A DNA stretch of 64,000 nucleotides from Azospirillum brasilense (GCF_008365405.1 NZ_QOKV01000025.1:1-64000); one strand, 5' to 3'; numbered from the stretch's first letter, positions 43,371 through 52,863 are shown. The notes: generated by a model from the letters alone, not told the origin. Translations and numbers: made by a program.

Positions 43371-45080
43371 TTAGACGTCCCGGCTTTCCAGCCGGGGCAG
43401 CCCGACGACCTTCAGGCGGCTTTCGCGGAGTTCCCCCACCTGATCGAGGATCGGCAGGGCGACCGCGGCGACATGGGCGTTGATGCGTTTCAGGTCGCGC
43501 AGGATGTCGAGCACCAGGGCGCTGGTTTCGATGCTGGCGGCGTCGCCGCGACGAACGCGGTCGAGATGGCGGGCGGTGGCGGTGCGCTCCAGCGCCCGCA
43601 CCGCGTCCTTGCCGGCGATGAGCTGCCGGGCCAGCCGCCGGTCCTCGCCGATCAGGATGCCCAGCGCCGTGCGCAGGTTCTCCACCGTGCGGCGGTGCAG
43701 CTCCTCCACCTCCCGGAAATCCTCCGGCGCGAAATGCAGGTGGTGGCGGATCCGCTTGGCGGCGAGTTCCATCAGGCTCTTGTCGATGATGTCGCCGATG
43801 TGCTCCAGGTTGATGGCGAAGGCCATCAGGTCGTCGACCCGCCGGGTCTCCTCGGCGTCGAGGTGACGGCGTCCGAGCTTGGCGAGGTAGAGCTTGAGGG
43901 CGGTGTGCAGCCGGTCCACCCGGTCGTCCGCGCGGCTGACCTCGGCGATCGGACGCTCGTCGTTCTGACGCAGGGCGGTCAGGCTGCGGCGCAGCATGTC
44001 CTCCACCAGATCGCCCAACCGCAGGGTCTCGCGCACCGCACCGGCGATGGCGACGGTGGGCGTTTCCAACGCCGATTCATCGAGATGCCGGGGCGTCGCC
44101 GCGTCCTCGCCCGCGTCCTCCGGCTCGGGCAGGAGGCGTTCGGTCAGCCGGGCGAGCGGCGTCACCAGCGGCAGGAAGAGCAGGGCCAGCGCCGCGTTGA
44201 AGGCGACATGCGCGCTGACCACCGCCGTCAGCGGGGCCATCCCGGCCAGGAACGACGACGCCATCGGCACCAGCGGCAGGGCCAGAAGCGCCCCGCACAC
44301 CCGGACCAGAAGATTGCCCAGCGGCACCCGCCGCGCCACCGCCCCGTCCGCCGACGTTGCCAGCACCGCCGGGACGGCGCCGCCCAGATTGGCGCCCAGG
44401 ACCAGCGCCACCGCCGTCTCGGTCCCGATCACCCCCGCCCCGGCCAGGGACCCCGCCAGCATCACCGTGGCGAGGCTGGAATGCACCGCCGCGGTCAGCG
44501 CCGCCGCGACGATCAGGGCGAACAGCGGCTCGCCGCCCAACGCCTCCAGCATCGCCTGGACCAGCGCCGATTCCCGGATCGGCAGGGTGGCGGCACCGAG
44601 CAGCTTCAGGGCCAGCAGCATCAGCCCGATGCCGACCAGGATGCGGGCCAGCGCCCGCCGCCCGCGATGCTCGCCGCCCAGCGCGTGCAGCGCCCCGCCC
44701 ATCAGCAGCAGGCTGGGCGACAGCCAGTGCAGGTCGATGGCGAGCAGCCGAGCGACGAGGCTCGTCCCGACGTCGGCGCCCAGCATCACCGCCAGCGCCA
44801 TGGACGTGGTCATGAACCCTTGCCCGGCCATCGAGGCGGTCATCAGGGCCGTTGCCGTGCTGCTCTGCACCGCGATGGTCGCGGCGACGCCGGCCAGGAA
44901 GGCGGCCAGCCGGTTGCGCGTGCCATAGCCGACCCAGCGGCGAACCGCCGCCCCGCCCCACCGGAAGACGCCCGTCCGCACCAGCCGCAGCGCCCACAGC
45001 AGCAGCGCCACGGCGCCGAGGATGTCGATCAGGACCAGGGTGGGCGAGACGGCGGCAATTGAGCCGGCAGCGGTCGTGAT
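43371..45080 (-). CDS. Na+/phosphate cotransporter family protein with PhoU-like tail
   Basis: The N-terminal half has two NptA-type repeats (GVAATIAVQSSTATALMTASM and ALTAAVHSSLATVMLAGSL, each with QSS/HSS signature) and about eight helices. The C-terminal 220 residues form a PhoU-like helical domain (INLEHIGDIIDKSLMELA). The first recognisable start (GTG, 45011) cuts into the first helix. Upstream in frame, an ATC at 45080 lies 6 nt after a perfect GGGAGG and gives the expected extra 23 residues (569 aa). I therefore place the start there, as a possible non-canonical initiation codon. Role: phosphate uptake or export. Confidence 0.85.
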   Translation of the reverse strand: MTTAAGSIAAVSPTLVLIDILGAVALLLWALRLVRTGVFRWGGAAVRRWVGYGTRNRLAAFLAGVAATIAVQSSTATALMTASMAGQGFMTTSMALAVMLGADVGTSLVARLLAIDLHWLSPSLLLMGGALHALGGEHRGRRALARILVGIGLMLLALKLLGAATLPIRESALVQAMLEALGGEPLFALIVAAALTAAVHSSLATVMLAGSLAGAGVIGTETAVALVLGANLGGAVPAVLATSADGAVARRVPLGNLLVRVCGALLALPLVPMASSFLAGMAPLTAVVSAHVAFNAALALLFLPLVTPLARLTERLLPEPEDAGEDAATPRHLDESALETPTVAIAGAVRETLRLGDLVEDMLRRSLTALRQNDERPIAEVSRADDRVDRLHTALKLYLAKLGRRHLDAEETRRVDDLMAFAINLEHIGDIIDKSLMELAAKRIRHHLHFAPEDFREVEELHRRTVENLRTALGILIGEDRRLARQLIAGKDAVRALERTATARHLDRVRRGDAASIETSALVLDILRDLKRINAHVAAVALPILDQVGELRESRLKVVGLPRLESRDV

Positions 45081-45228
45081 GGCGGGCCTCCCGGCGTGTG
45101 GGCCTCAACAACAGGACGATGGAGAGTGGGGCGTCATGAAAACGTAACAATCGCAGGGCGCAACCTGATCCCCCGCGAAAGGCGTATCCCTTTTGCCGGT
45201 AGGCCGAGGCTGCCCTCAAGCCTTCCGC

Positions 45229-46128
45229 TCACCCCCGCGTCACCAGCCAAATGCCCAGCGCCACCGGCAGGATGCCCAGCAGATCCCAGGGCTGCACCGT
45301 CTCGCCCAGCAGCGCCCAGCCGAACAGCATGCCCAGGGGTGGCATCAGGAAGTGATAGGCGCTGGCCTCGGTGGCGCTCGTCCGCTGCAGCAGGCGGAAC
45401 CACAGCAGGTAGCCGCCGATCGACACCACCAGCGCCTGATAGACCAACGACCCGGCGAAGCTGGCGGTCAGCCGGATCGACCCGGCGTCCTCCAGCAGCA
45501 GCCCGATGGGCAGCAGCGCCAGCCCCGCCGCCAGCACCTGCACGCCGGTGCCGGCGAGCAAACCCGCCCGCGGCGCCAGCCGCTTGAACAGCAGCGTTCC
45601 TGCCGACAGCGCCACCAGCGCGCCGACCGCCAGCGCCATGCCCAGCGGCGCGTCCATCCCGCTGCCCAGCCGCCCGCGCACCACCAACGCCACCCCGGCC
45701 ACCCCCAGCGCCAGCCCCAGCGCCTTGCGCCGGTTCATCGCCTCGCCCAGCAGCAGGGCGGCCAGCGCCGCGGTCAGCACCGGGTTGGCGCTGACGATCA
45801 GCGCCGTCAGGCCGGAGGACACGTAGGTCATGCCGCTGTAGCTCAAGCCCAGATAGAGCGCGTGGTTGAGCAGGCCGAGCAGCGCCAGCAAGCCGAGGGT
45901 CCGTCCGGCCATTCCCCGATACTCGCCCCGCCACGCCGCGACGGCGGCCAGCAGCGCCCCGGCGATCAGGAAACGGAAGGCCAGCAGCAGCAGCGGCGGG
46001 CAGTCGGCCAGCCCGATCTTGCCGGCGGCGAAGGCCGAACTCCAGGCGAGGCAGAAGGGCACGACCAGGGCGAGCGGTGCCGCCCGCGGGTCGGTCAGGG
46101 GCAAGGGGTGCGTGGCGGCGTGTGTCAT
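45229..46128 (-). CDS. EamA/DMT-family transporter
   Basis: A 299-aa, ten-helix transporter with two EamA repeats (LALVVPFCLAWSSAFAAGKIGL and GALVALSAGTLLFKRLAPRAG; TALIVSANPVLTAALAALLLGE and AYHFLMPPLGMLFGWALLGE). Members export amino acids or other metabolites. Start 46128 with AGAGGA 6 nt upstream. Divergent from a LysR gene that probably regulates it. Confidence 0.92.
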   Translation of the reverse strand: MTHAATHPLPLTDPRAAPLALVVPFCLAWSSAFAAGKIGLADCPPLLLLAFRFLIAGALLAAVAAWRGEYRGMAGRTLGLLALLGLLNHALYLGLSYSGMTYVSSGLTALIVSANPVLTAALAALLLGEAMNRRKALGLALGVAGVALVVRGRLGSGMDAPLGMALAVGALVALSAGTLLFKRLAPRAGLLAGTGVQVLAAGLALLPIGLLLEDAGSIRLTASFAGSLVYQALVVSIGGYLLWFRLLQRTSATEASAYHFLMPPLGMLFGWALLGETVQPWDLLGILPVALGIWLVTRG

Positions 46129-46183
46129 GGCCGGTCCTCTCCATGCGGAATGCGGGGCATTGGAGAGAAGATGGCGCGGAGCC

Positions 46184-46234
46184 TTTCCATTTGGAAATTG
46201 GATGATATCATCCATTGCATTCGAAATTTGAATG
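46184..46234. promoter_or_regulatory. three palindromes in the EamA/LysR divergent region
   Basis: TTTCCA-TT-TGGAAA (46184-46197), TGGATGATATCATCCA (46199-46214, perfect) and CATTC-N7-GAATG (46218-46234). The last has the T-N11-A layout of LysR sites. They cover the space before the LysR start. Confidence 0.55.
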
Positions 46235-47107
46235 GTTGGTCCGATGCGCGAGATGGATCTGGGCCTGCTGCGCACCTTCGTCTCCGTGGTGGACGCCGGC
46301 GGCTTCACGCGGGCTGGCGAGCGGGTGCACAAGACGCAATCGACGGTCAGCCAGCAGATCCGCCGGCTGGAGGAGCAGATCGGGCAGCCGCTCCTCGACC
46401 GCAACAGCCGCGCCGTCGCGCTGACCGACGACGGCGAGCGGCTGCTCGGCTACGCCCGCCGCCTGCTGGCGCTGAACGACGAGGCGAACGCCGTGCTGTC
46501 CGGGCACTCGGCGGCGGAGGTGGTGCGGCTGGGCGTGCCGGAGGATTACGCGGTGGAGCGGCTGCCCCGCCTGCTCGCCGACTTCGCGCGGGCGAACCGG
46601 CGGCTGCGGCTGGACGTGCGCTGTGACCTGTCGGTGCGGCTGCGCGCCGACGTCGAGTGCGGCGACCTCGACATCGCGCTGGTCAAGCAGGAACCCGGCC
46701 GTCCCGGCGCGCTGCGCGCGTGGCGGGAACCGCTCTGCTGGGTCGGCCCGGCGGCGGAGGATCTGCACCGCGAGGACCCGCTGCCGCTGGTGCTGTTCCC
46801 CCAGGGCTGCGTCTACCGCAACCGCGCGGTGCATGAGCTGGAGCGCGCCGGGCGGCGTTGGCGGGTGGCCTATTCCAGCCCCAACCACGCCGGGGTGCGC
46901 GCCGCGGTGTCCGGCGGGCTGGGCGTCAGCGTGCTTCCCCACAGCGCCCTGCCTGCCGGCGCCCGCTTCCTCGGCGTGGCGGACGGCCTGCCGGCGCTGC
47001 CGGAGACGGAACTGGCGCTGCTGACCGGAAGCGCGGCGCGGGGTGCCGGGGTGGAGATGGTCACCGGCCTGCTGATGGAGAGCCTTCCGGAGCCGGTGTG
47101 GGCGTGA
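46232..47107 (+). CDS. LysR-family transcriptional regulator
   Basis: A 291-aa regulator with an N-terminal HTH (MDLGLLRTFVSVVDAGGFTRAGERVHKTQSTVSQQIRRLEEQIGQPLLDRN, about 8-60) and a periplasmic-binding-like effector domain (about 90-285). Start could be 46232 or the ATG at 46244. Divergent from the EamA gene with palindromic sites between, the usual LysR-target arrangement. Confidence 0.93.
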   Translation: MVGPMREMDLGLLRTFVSVVDAGGFTRAGERVHKTQSTVSQQIRRLEEQIGQPLLDRNSRAVALTDDGERLLGYARRLLALNDEANAVLSGHSAAEVVRLGVPEDYAVERLPRLLADFARANRRLRLDVRCDLSVRLRADVECGDLDIALVKQEPGRPGALRAWREPLCWVGPAAEDLHREDPLPLVLFPQGCVYRNRAVHELERAGRRWRVAYSSPNHAGVRAAVSGGLGVSVLPHSALPAGARFLGVADGLPALPETELALLTGSAARGAGVEMVTGLLMESLPEPVWA

Positions 47108-47226
47108 CGGGGCTGCCCGGCACGACCACTCCTCTCGCACCGTTGCGCCACGTCCCCAAAGCGCCATAGAACAGCCCAGGAACCATATCCAGGTATGGCG
47201 AAGAACAGGGTTGAGGGACGAAGGGC

Positions 47227-48003
47227 ATGGCGCGACGGAGAGGCAGTGCACCGCGAAAAGGCCGTCCTCTGACGCTGGGCGGGCTGATCGCCGTTCTGCT
47301 GGTGCTGGCCGCGGTCTATGCGGCGGAGCGCTTCCACCTCGTCCCGCCCGGCACGCTGGATTCCATCTTCGGGGAGGAGAAGACCCAGCGCCAACGGCCC
47401 ATCCCCCGCCCCGTTCCGGACGCCAGCATCGACTACGCCGCGGTCGCCGCCCAGCTCGACCGCATCCGGGTGGAGGAGGAGCGCCGCCGCGGCTATGTGC
47501 GGGACGAGTGGCCGCACTGGCTGACCCTCGACGCCAAGTGCCTGAACACGCGCGAACAGGTGCTGATCCGTGATTCCGCGAAGCCGGCGAAGCTGTCCGC
47601 CAACGGCTGCTCCGTGCAGTCCGGCGTGTGGAACGACCCCTACACCGGCGAGACTTTCACCGAGCCGAAGCAGGTGGACATCGACCACCGCGTGCCACTG
47701 GAGGAAGCCTACGCCAGCGGCGGCTACGACTGGCCGCGCGAGAAGCGCGCCGCCTACGCCAACGACCTGAGCGACCCGCTGACCCTCGTCACCGTCTCGG
47801 CGGCGGCCAACCGCGCCAAGGGGTCAAAGGGGCCGGAGGACTGGCTGCCGCCGCGCGAGGAGTACATCTGCGCCTATGTGGCGGGCTGGATCGCCGTGAA
47901 GGCGCGCTGGGAGCTGACCATGGACGAGCGGGAGCGTGTCACCGTCGGCAACATCCTGTCCGACTGCCGCCGCACCGCCGTTGGGAACCGGCCGGCCCGC
48001 TGA
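47227..48003 (+). CDS. secreted or anchored HNH nuclease (DUF1524)
   Basis: A 258-aa protein with an N-terminal membrane segment (LGGLIAVLLVLAAVYAA) and a C-terminal DUF1524/HNH domain. The nuclease motif is QVDIDHRVPLEEAYASGGYDWP with its partner asparagine in TLVTVSAAANRAKGSKGPEDWLPP. Such proteins degrade extracellular DNA. A 60-residue linker lies between the two parts. No immunity or secretion gene is adjacent. Confidence 0.9.
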   Translation: MARRRGSAPRKGRPLTLGGLIAVLLVLAAVYAAERFHLVPPGTLDSIFGEEKTQRQRPIPRPVPDASIDYAAVAAQLDRIRVEEERRRGYVRDEWPHWLTLDAKCLNTREQVLIRDSAKPAKLSANGCSVQSGVWNDPYTGETFTEPKQVDIDHRVPLEEAYASGGYDWPREKRAAYANDLSDPLTLVTVSAAANRAKGSKGPEDWLPPREEYICAYVAGWIAVKARWELTMDERERVTVGNILSDCRRTAVGNRPAR

Positions 48004-48148
48004 CCGGCCTTTCCAACAAAATCATACACGGGTATGCGTGGCCATCCCCTGATGTCACTTTTGATACCTGGCCGAACTTGATAGAACCTTCGTATGCGGT
48101 CTTCCTGACGGAACGGCGGCGGGGTGTTGCAGGGAATGGGCGGGCGTC

Positions 48149-49834
48149 ATGGCGAGGGAACGCGGTCTGCGGACGACGGTGGCTTTGACCGGCGCCGTTC
48201 TGGTCCTTGGCGTCTCCATCGTGCTGGCGGGACTGACCGGCCTGCGCTCCCGCGAGCGGATCGAGAGCGAGATCGGGCACTCGCTCGCGGAGGCCGCGCA
48301 CAACATGGCCGACCGGCTGGACCGCTCCATGTGGTCGCGGGCCAGCGAAATCGGCATGCTGGCCAAGCTCGGCATCACGCCGGCCATCGACGATCCGGTC
48401 CGGTTGCGCTGGCTGCTGGAGCAGTTCCAGGGCTTCTTCCCGACCGTTTCCTGGATGGGCGTGACCGACACCAAGGGCAAGGTGCTGGCCGCCACCGGCG
48501 GCTTGCTGGATGGCGTCGACATTTCCAAGCGCCCGGTCTTCCAGAATGGACAGAAAACGCAGTTCGTCGGTGACGTGCACGATGCGGTGATGCTGGCCTT
48601 CCTGCTGCCGAACCCGACGGGCGAGGCCATGAAGTTCGTGGACATCTCCACCCCCGTGCACAACGAGCGGGGCGAGGTCGTCGGCGTGCTGGCCACGCAT
48701 CTGAGTTGGGAATGGACGCGGGAGATCCGCCGCTCCCTGATGGACACCATGCGGGGTCGCGCGGAGCTGGAACTGATCGTGGTCGCGGCGGACCGCACGG
48801 TGCTGCTCGGCCCCCGCGAGCTGCTCGGCACTCCCCTCGACATCGAGGCGGTGCGGAGCGCGCAGAAGAACGAGAGCGGCTGGATCGTCGAACGCTGGCC
48901 GGACGGGCAGCGCTATTTGACCGGCTACGCCTACGGCAACGGATATCTGAACTATCCCGGTCTGGGCTGGAGCGTGGTGGCCCGCCAGCCGCTGGCGGTC
49001 GCCTACGCCCCGGCCACCGCCCAGATGGTCGAGACGGTGCTGGCCGGCGGGGCCATGGTGCTGCTGTTCAGCGCGCTCGGCTGGATGGCCGCCGGGCGGG
49101 TCACACGGCCGCTGCGCCGCATCGCCCAGGCGGCGGAGCGCATCCGCAGCGGAGAACGGGGAGCGGAGATGCCCGTGCTGGCCGGCAGCGCCGAGATCAC
49201 CTCGCTGTCGGCGACGCTGCGCGATCTGGTGGACGGGCTGACCCACCGCGACGCCGCCCTGGTCCGGCTGGAGGACATCGCCTATCAGGATCGGCTGACC
49301 GGCCTGCCGAATCGCCGCTATTTCGAGCAGTATGTGGAAGCGACGACCGCCGGCAACGGTTCCTCCGCCTTCCTCTACATCGATCTGGACGGCTTCAAGC
49401 CGGTGAACGACCGCCTGGGCCACGATGCGGGCGACCTCGTGCTGAGTCAGGTGGGGGAACGCCTGGCCGCCTGCTTCCGTGGCGACGACGTGGTGGCCCG
49501 GTTGGGCGGCGACGAGTTCGCGGCGGTGCTGCCCCAGCGCGCCGGCGCCGAACCTCCGGACCTGGACGGGCTGGCCCGCCGCATCATCGAGGCGGTGAAC
49601 GAACCCGTCAGCATCAAGGGCGAGGCGGTGCGGGTCGGCTGCTCCCTTGGCATCGCCCTGTGGCCGGAGGACTCGCCCGACGTGGCGGAAACCCTGCGCC
49701 GTGCCGACCAAGCGCTCTATCAGGCCAAGCGCGCGGGCCGCAACCGCGGCATCCGCTGGACTCCCGACCTGCCGCCCTCCCCCGCCGAGAGCCAGGGCAT
49801 AGCCACCGAGGCGACGAAGACCTCGGCGTCCTAG
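48149..49834 (+). CDS. diguanylate cyclase with dCache-like sensor and HAMP
   Basis: A 561-aa membrane protein. TM1 (about 10-30), periplasmic cache-type domain (about 35-285, VSWMGVTDTKGKVLAATGGLLDGVDISKRPVF), TM2 (about 290-312), HAMP and a GGDEF domain. The active site is intact (RLGGDEF near 453) and an inhibitory RxxD I-site sits five residues before it (RGDD). It should make c-di-GMP with product inhibition. No EAL domain. Confidence 0.93.
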   Translation: MARERGLRTTVALTGAVLVLGVSIVLAGLTGLRSRERIESEIGHSLAEAAHNMADRLDRSMWSRASEIGMLAKLGITPAIDDPVRLRWLLEQFQGFFPTVSWMGVTDTKGKVLAATGGLLDGVDISKRPVFQNGQKTQFVGDVHDAVMLAFLLPNPTGEAMKFVDISTPVHNERGEVVGVLATHLSWEWTREIRRSLMDTMRGRAELELIVVAADRTVLLGPRELLGTPLDIEAVRSAQKNESGWIVERWPDGQRYLTGYAYGNGYLNYPGLGWSVVARQPLAVAYAPATAQMVETVLAGGAMVLLFSALGWMAAGRVTRPLRRIAQAAERIRSGERGAEMPVLAGSAEITSLSATLRDLVDGLTHRDAALVRLEDIAYQDRLTGLPNRRYFEQYVEATTAGNGSSAFLYIDLDGFKPVNDRLGHDAGDLVLSQVGERLAACFRGDDVVARLGGDEFAAVLPQRAGAEPPDLDGLARRIIEAVNEPVSIKGEAVRVGCSLGIALWPEDSPDVAETLRRADQALYQAKRAGRNRGIRWTPDLPPSPAESQGIATEATKTSAS

Positions 49835-49990
49835 GCCCCGCGGCCAAGCCCCCGCCAAGCGGGGAACCGCGTCCGGCGGGCCTCCGGCCAGCGGTGGGTA
49901 AGGCCGTTGCACGCTGGAGCCTTGGCCCGTTTCTGCCGTTTCATGTCCATCGGAGCACGATTCGGACGGCCATGGCGGGAGATTTGGAAG

Positions 49991-50251
49991 ATGAGCCTCG
50001 ACACCAAGGGACAGCGGGCCCGCATGCTGCGTCTGCTCGCCGTCGTCGAGCATTACGAGCGCAACAGCGCGGCCGGCGCGCAGCTGATGCGGGGCACGCG
50101 CTACGAACTGGCCGTGCAGGCCACCGACGTGAACGGCGACCGCTGCCGGTTTCCCGCCTGCAACTGCGCCCAGGCCGACTGCTCGCGCCAGCCGCCCGCC
50201 GGCCCGCAACTCAGCTGGTGCGGCCCGCGCGGCGGCTGGAAGATGCGCTGA
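49991..50251 (+). CDS. hypothetical protein, 86 aa, cysteine-containing
   Basis: Not recognised. The N-terminal half is basic and helical (KGQRARMLRLLAVVEHYERNSAAGAQL); the C-terminal half has a cluster CRFPACNCAQADC that could bind metal, and ends GPRGGWKMR. Start at 49991 (MSLDTKGQ) is chosen over 49907; ribosome binding site weak. Convergent with slyX. Confidence 0.6.
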   Translation: MSLDTKGQRARMLRLLAVVEHYERNSAAGAQLMRGTRYELAVQATDVNGDRCRFPACNCAQADCSRQPPAGPQLSWCGPRGGWKMR

Positions 50252-50268
50252 CGGTCCACACGGGATGA

Positions 50269-50478
50269 TCAGTAGTGGGGAGGGGGCGGCTCGTCCTGCG
50301 GCGCGCGAGGCATTCCGGACTCCAGCTCCGCCACCCGATCGCGCAGACGGCGCATCTGCACCGTCATGAGGTCGATGGTCCGCCCCTGCTCGAACAGCAC
50401 GGCGGACATCTCCTCGGCCATGCGCTCGTGATGGGCGAGACGGGTTTCCAACTCGGTCAGGCGGTTTTCGGCGTCCAT
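50269..50478 (-). CDS. slyX: SlyX family protein
   Basis: A 69-aa SlyX-type coiled coil: RLTELETRLAHHERMAEEMSAVLFEQGRTIDLMTVQMRRLRDRV then a proline-rich end (PQDEPPPPHY). Length and sequence match the family; function is unknown. Confidence 0.92.
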   Translation of the reverse strand: MDAENRLTELETRLAHHERMAEEMSAVLFEQGRTIDLMTVQMRRLRDRVAELESGMPRAPQDEPPPPHY

Positions 50479-50552
50479 GAATGGCCCTGCGGATCGCGGA
50501 AGGAACAGACCTTTAGAACCGCTCCGCTCGCCAAGGCAAGTTCAATGCTGCA

Positions 50553-50804
50553 TCAATGCAGCCGGTCCCCAGCGATCACCCAGCGTTCGACGATCTGAAG
50601 CGCCTGCGGCACGTCCAGTTCCGGATGGTGCCAGCGCAGAACCACCGTGGCGGCCTCCAGCGCATGCCGGTCGGGGCGCCCGCAATCGACCAGTTCGCGG
50701 TAGGCCCGCTCCACCACCGGGCGACAGCCGCAGACCGCCGCCTCGCAGGCGGCGAAACGCTCCGCCGGATCGTGGTCCGGCCCGGTTCTCCGCTCCGCCG
50801 CCAT
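50553..50804 (-). CDS. hypothetical protein, 83 aa, coupled to fur
   Basis: A short helical protein with a few cysteines (CEAAVCGCRPVVERAYRELVDCGRPD) and VLRWHHPELDVPQALQIVERWV near the C terminus. Its ATG overlaps the fur stop by one base (TGATG), so it is translated with fur. Family not recognised. Confidence 0.78.
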   Translation of the reverse strand: MAAERRTGPDHDPAERFAACEAAVCGCRPVVERAYRELVDCGRPDRHALEAATVVLRWHHPELDVPQALQIVERWVIAGDRLH

Positions 50805-51253
50805 CAGGCCGTCTCCGGGCCTTTGCGTTGGATGCGGCGCCCGAAGATCTCCAGCCGCTGCCCGATCATGTCGAAGCCGAGATGGCGGGCGATGCGGGTG
50901 ACGGCAGCCTCCAACTCCGGGTCCTGGAATTCCACCACCTCGCCGGTCTCGATGTCGATCAGGTGATGGTGATGGTCGCCGCGCGCCTCCTCGTAGCGGG
51001 CCCGCCCATCGCCGAAATCGTGGCGCTGGATGATCCCGATCTCCTCGAACAGCCGCATCGAGCGATAGACGGTCGCCAAGCTGATCCCGGCGTCGATCGC
51101 CGCCGCGCGACGGTAGACCTCCTCCACATCAGGGTGATCGGCGGCTTCCGACAGGACGCGGGCGATGATCCGGCGCTGGCCGGTCATCTTCAACCCCCGC
51201 TCGGCGCAGGCGCGTTCCAGCCGCGACGGCAGGGCTTCTTCGGGCGTGGTCAC
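50804..51253 (-). CDS. fur: Fur-family transcriptional regulator (Fur/Mur clade)
   Basis: A 149-aa metal-dependent repressor. The winged helix (MTGQRRIIARVLSEAADHPDVEEVYRRAAAIDAGISLATVYRSMRLFEEIGIIQRHDF) is followed by the dimerisation/metal domain with the HHHH stretch (RGDHHHHLIDIETGEVVEF). It has no CxxC structural zinc site, as in alphaproteobacterial Fur/Mur. It may sense Fe or Mn. Not Irr: the HXH heme-type motif is absent. Confidence 0.9.
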   Translation of the reverse strand: MTTPEEALPSRLERACAERGLKMTGQRRIIARVLSEAADHPDVEEVYRRAAAIDAGISLATVYRSMRLFEEIGIIQRHDFGDGRARYEEARGDHHHHLIDIETGEVVEFQDPELEAAVTRIARHLGFDMIGQRLEIFGRRIQRKGPETA

Positions 51254-51675
51254 GGGGCCGGTCCTTTCCGATGCCTAACCCATGGAATCAAGAGATGGAG
51301 AGGAAAGCCCAAAAGGACAACCGACATCCGCAAGACCTGGACGAATGGCCAGAACGAATGGCCGGAACAAACGGCCGACCCTCAGCCCATGGCATCGGGC
51401 GGAAGGGCTTCCAGGGGCAGACGGACATCCCCATCTCGCAGCCGCATCACCGCCCGATACCCCGGATGACCCGGACGGGTTCCCCCACCGGGACGCAGCA
51501 CCCCACCTTCCGCCACCGCGTTTTTCGTTACAGTCGTCCGTACATGATGCAGACGCCGGAGCACAGGATAGATCGGATGATATCAAAGTTTTCGAAATGT
51601 CGATCCAATCCTATTTTCTGCACGTAGACATTCGAAGCCGCCCCTTCGTCAACATTCCCCGGGAAGACCAAGCCC
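51254..51675. other. intergenic region between fur and the GNAT gene
   Basis: About 420 bp with no supportable gene. A short repetitive stretch GAATGGCCAGAACGAATGGCC (51345-51365, in two parts) is visible. The last 150 bp are AT-richer and probably carry the promoter of the 51676 gene. Confidence 0.5.
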
Positions 51676-52863
51676 ATGGACATGAGGACTCTTGTTGAGG
51701 ACGACGGCAACACCATTGACATCACCTTGCAGCCTCTTGAATATCCCAGAAAATTTGAGAAGACTTGGATTGATCTGGAGCGGCGCGCCGACGGATCCTT
51801 TTTCCTGAGCTGGCAGTGGATCGGCAACTGGCTGGCCTCCCTGCCCCGAGGCACGCGGCCCCATGCCCTGGTGGCGCGGCGCGGCGGGCAGGTGGTCGGG
51901 CTGGCGCTCCTCTGCCCGCGGACGCAGTGGCGCTTCGGCCTGCTGCGCACGCGCTGCTGGCTGCTGCACGAGACCGGGGAGCGGACCTTCGACCGGCTGT
52001 TCGTGGAGTACAACGGCATCCTCGCGGACCGGAATTGCGCCGACGCGGTGCTGGCCGCCTGCTTCGACTGGCTGGGGCGCCGCCTGACCAACTGGGACGA
52101 GCTGGTGCTGGGCGGGCTGGAGCCGCAGGCGGAAGCGGCCGTGCGGCTCGCCGCGGCCCGACAGGGCCATGCGCTGCAGGTCCGGGTCGCCGACAGCTGC
52201 CAATGGGTCGACCTGGAGGGCGTGCGCCGGCAGGGCGCGGGCTACCTCGCCAGCCTCGGCAAGAACACCCGCGCCGCGGTGCGCCGGGCCATGCGGCTCT
52301 ATGCCGAGCGCGGCCCTCTGACCTACCGCGTCGCCGCGACGGCGGACGAGGCGCTGGAGGACTTCCACGCCATGGAGATCCTGCATCAGGCGAGCTGGAA
52401 CGCCCGCGGCCAGTCCGGCGCCTTCTCCAACCCGGCCTTCCGCCCCTTCCATGAGCGGCTGATCGCCGGCGGCGTGCCGGCGGGGACGGTCCGGCTGTGC
52501 CGGGTCAGCGCCGGGGACACGGTCATCGGCTATCTCTACAACTTCGTCCATCGCGGGCGGGTGATGAACTACCAGGGCGGTTTCGCCTACGAGGCCGACA
52601 ACCGGCTGAAGCCCGGTCTGGTCGCCCACGTCCTGGCCATCGAGGACACGCTGACCCGCGGCGAGGACTGCTACGACTTCATGTCCACCCCGGCGGGGCA
52701 CAAGCCGCTGCTGTCCAACACCGAACAGCCGATGAACTGGATCGCGCTCGGCCCCGACCGGCTGAGCCGCCAGCTCGACACCCGCCTGCGTCGCGTCAAG
52801 GCGGGTTTGGCCGACCGGATGAGGCGGCTGATCCGCAGCCCGCTTCCCCTGATGAACCGCTGA
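51676..52863 (+). CDS. GNAT acyltransferase, CelD/BcsL (BioF2-like) group
   Basis: A 395-aa protein of the FemAB/CelD-type acetyltransferases: FFLSWQWIGNWLASLP near residue 45, LASLGKNTRAAVRRAMRLY at about 200, FHAMEILHQASWNARGQSGAFSN and VIGYLYNFVHRGRVMNYQGGF in the second lobe. Such proteins modify exopolysaccharide or other surface polymers. It is first of a three-gene set with an ATP-grasp protein (47 nt later) and a metallophosphoesterase. Confidence 0.85.
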   Translation: MDMRTLVEDDGNTIDITLQPLEYPRKFEKTWIDLERRADGSFFLSWQWIGNWLASLPRGTRPHALVARRGGQVVGLALLCPRTQWRFGLLRTRCWLLHETGERTFDRLFVEYNGILADRNCADAVLAACFDWLGRRLTNWDELVLGGLEPQAEAAVRLAAARQGHALQVRVADSCQWVDLEGVRRQGAGYLASLGKNTRAAVRRAMRLYAERGPLTYRVAATADEALEDFHAMEILHQASWNARGQSGAFSNPAFRPFHERLIAGGVPAGTVRLCRVSAGDTVIGYLYNFVHRGRVMNYQGGFAYEADNRLKPGLVAHVLAIEDTLTRGEDCYDFMSTPAGHKPLLSNTEQPMNWIALGPDRLSRQLDTRLRRVKAGLADRMRRLIRSPLPLMNR

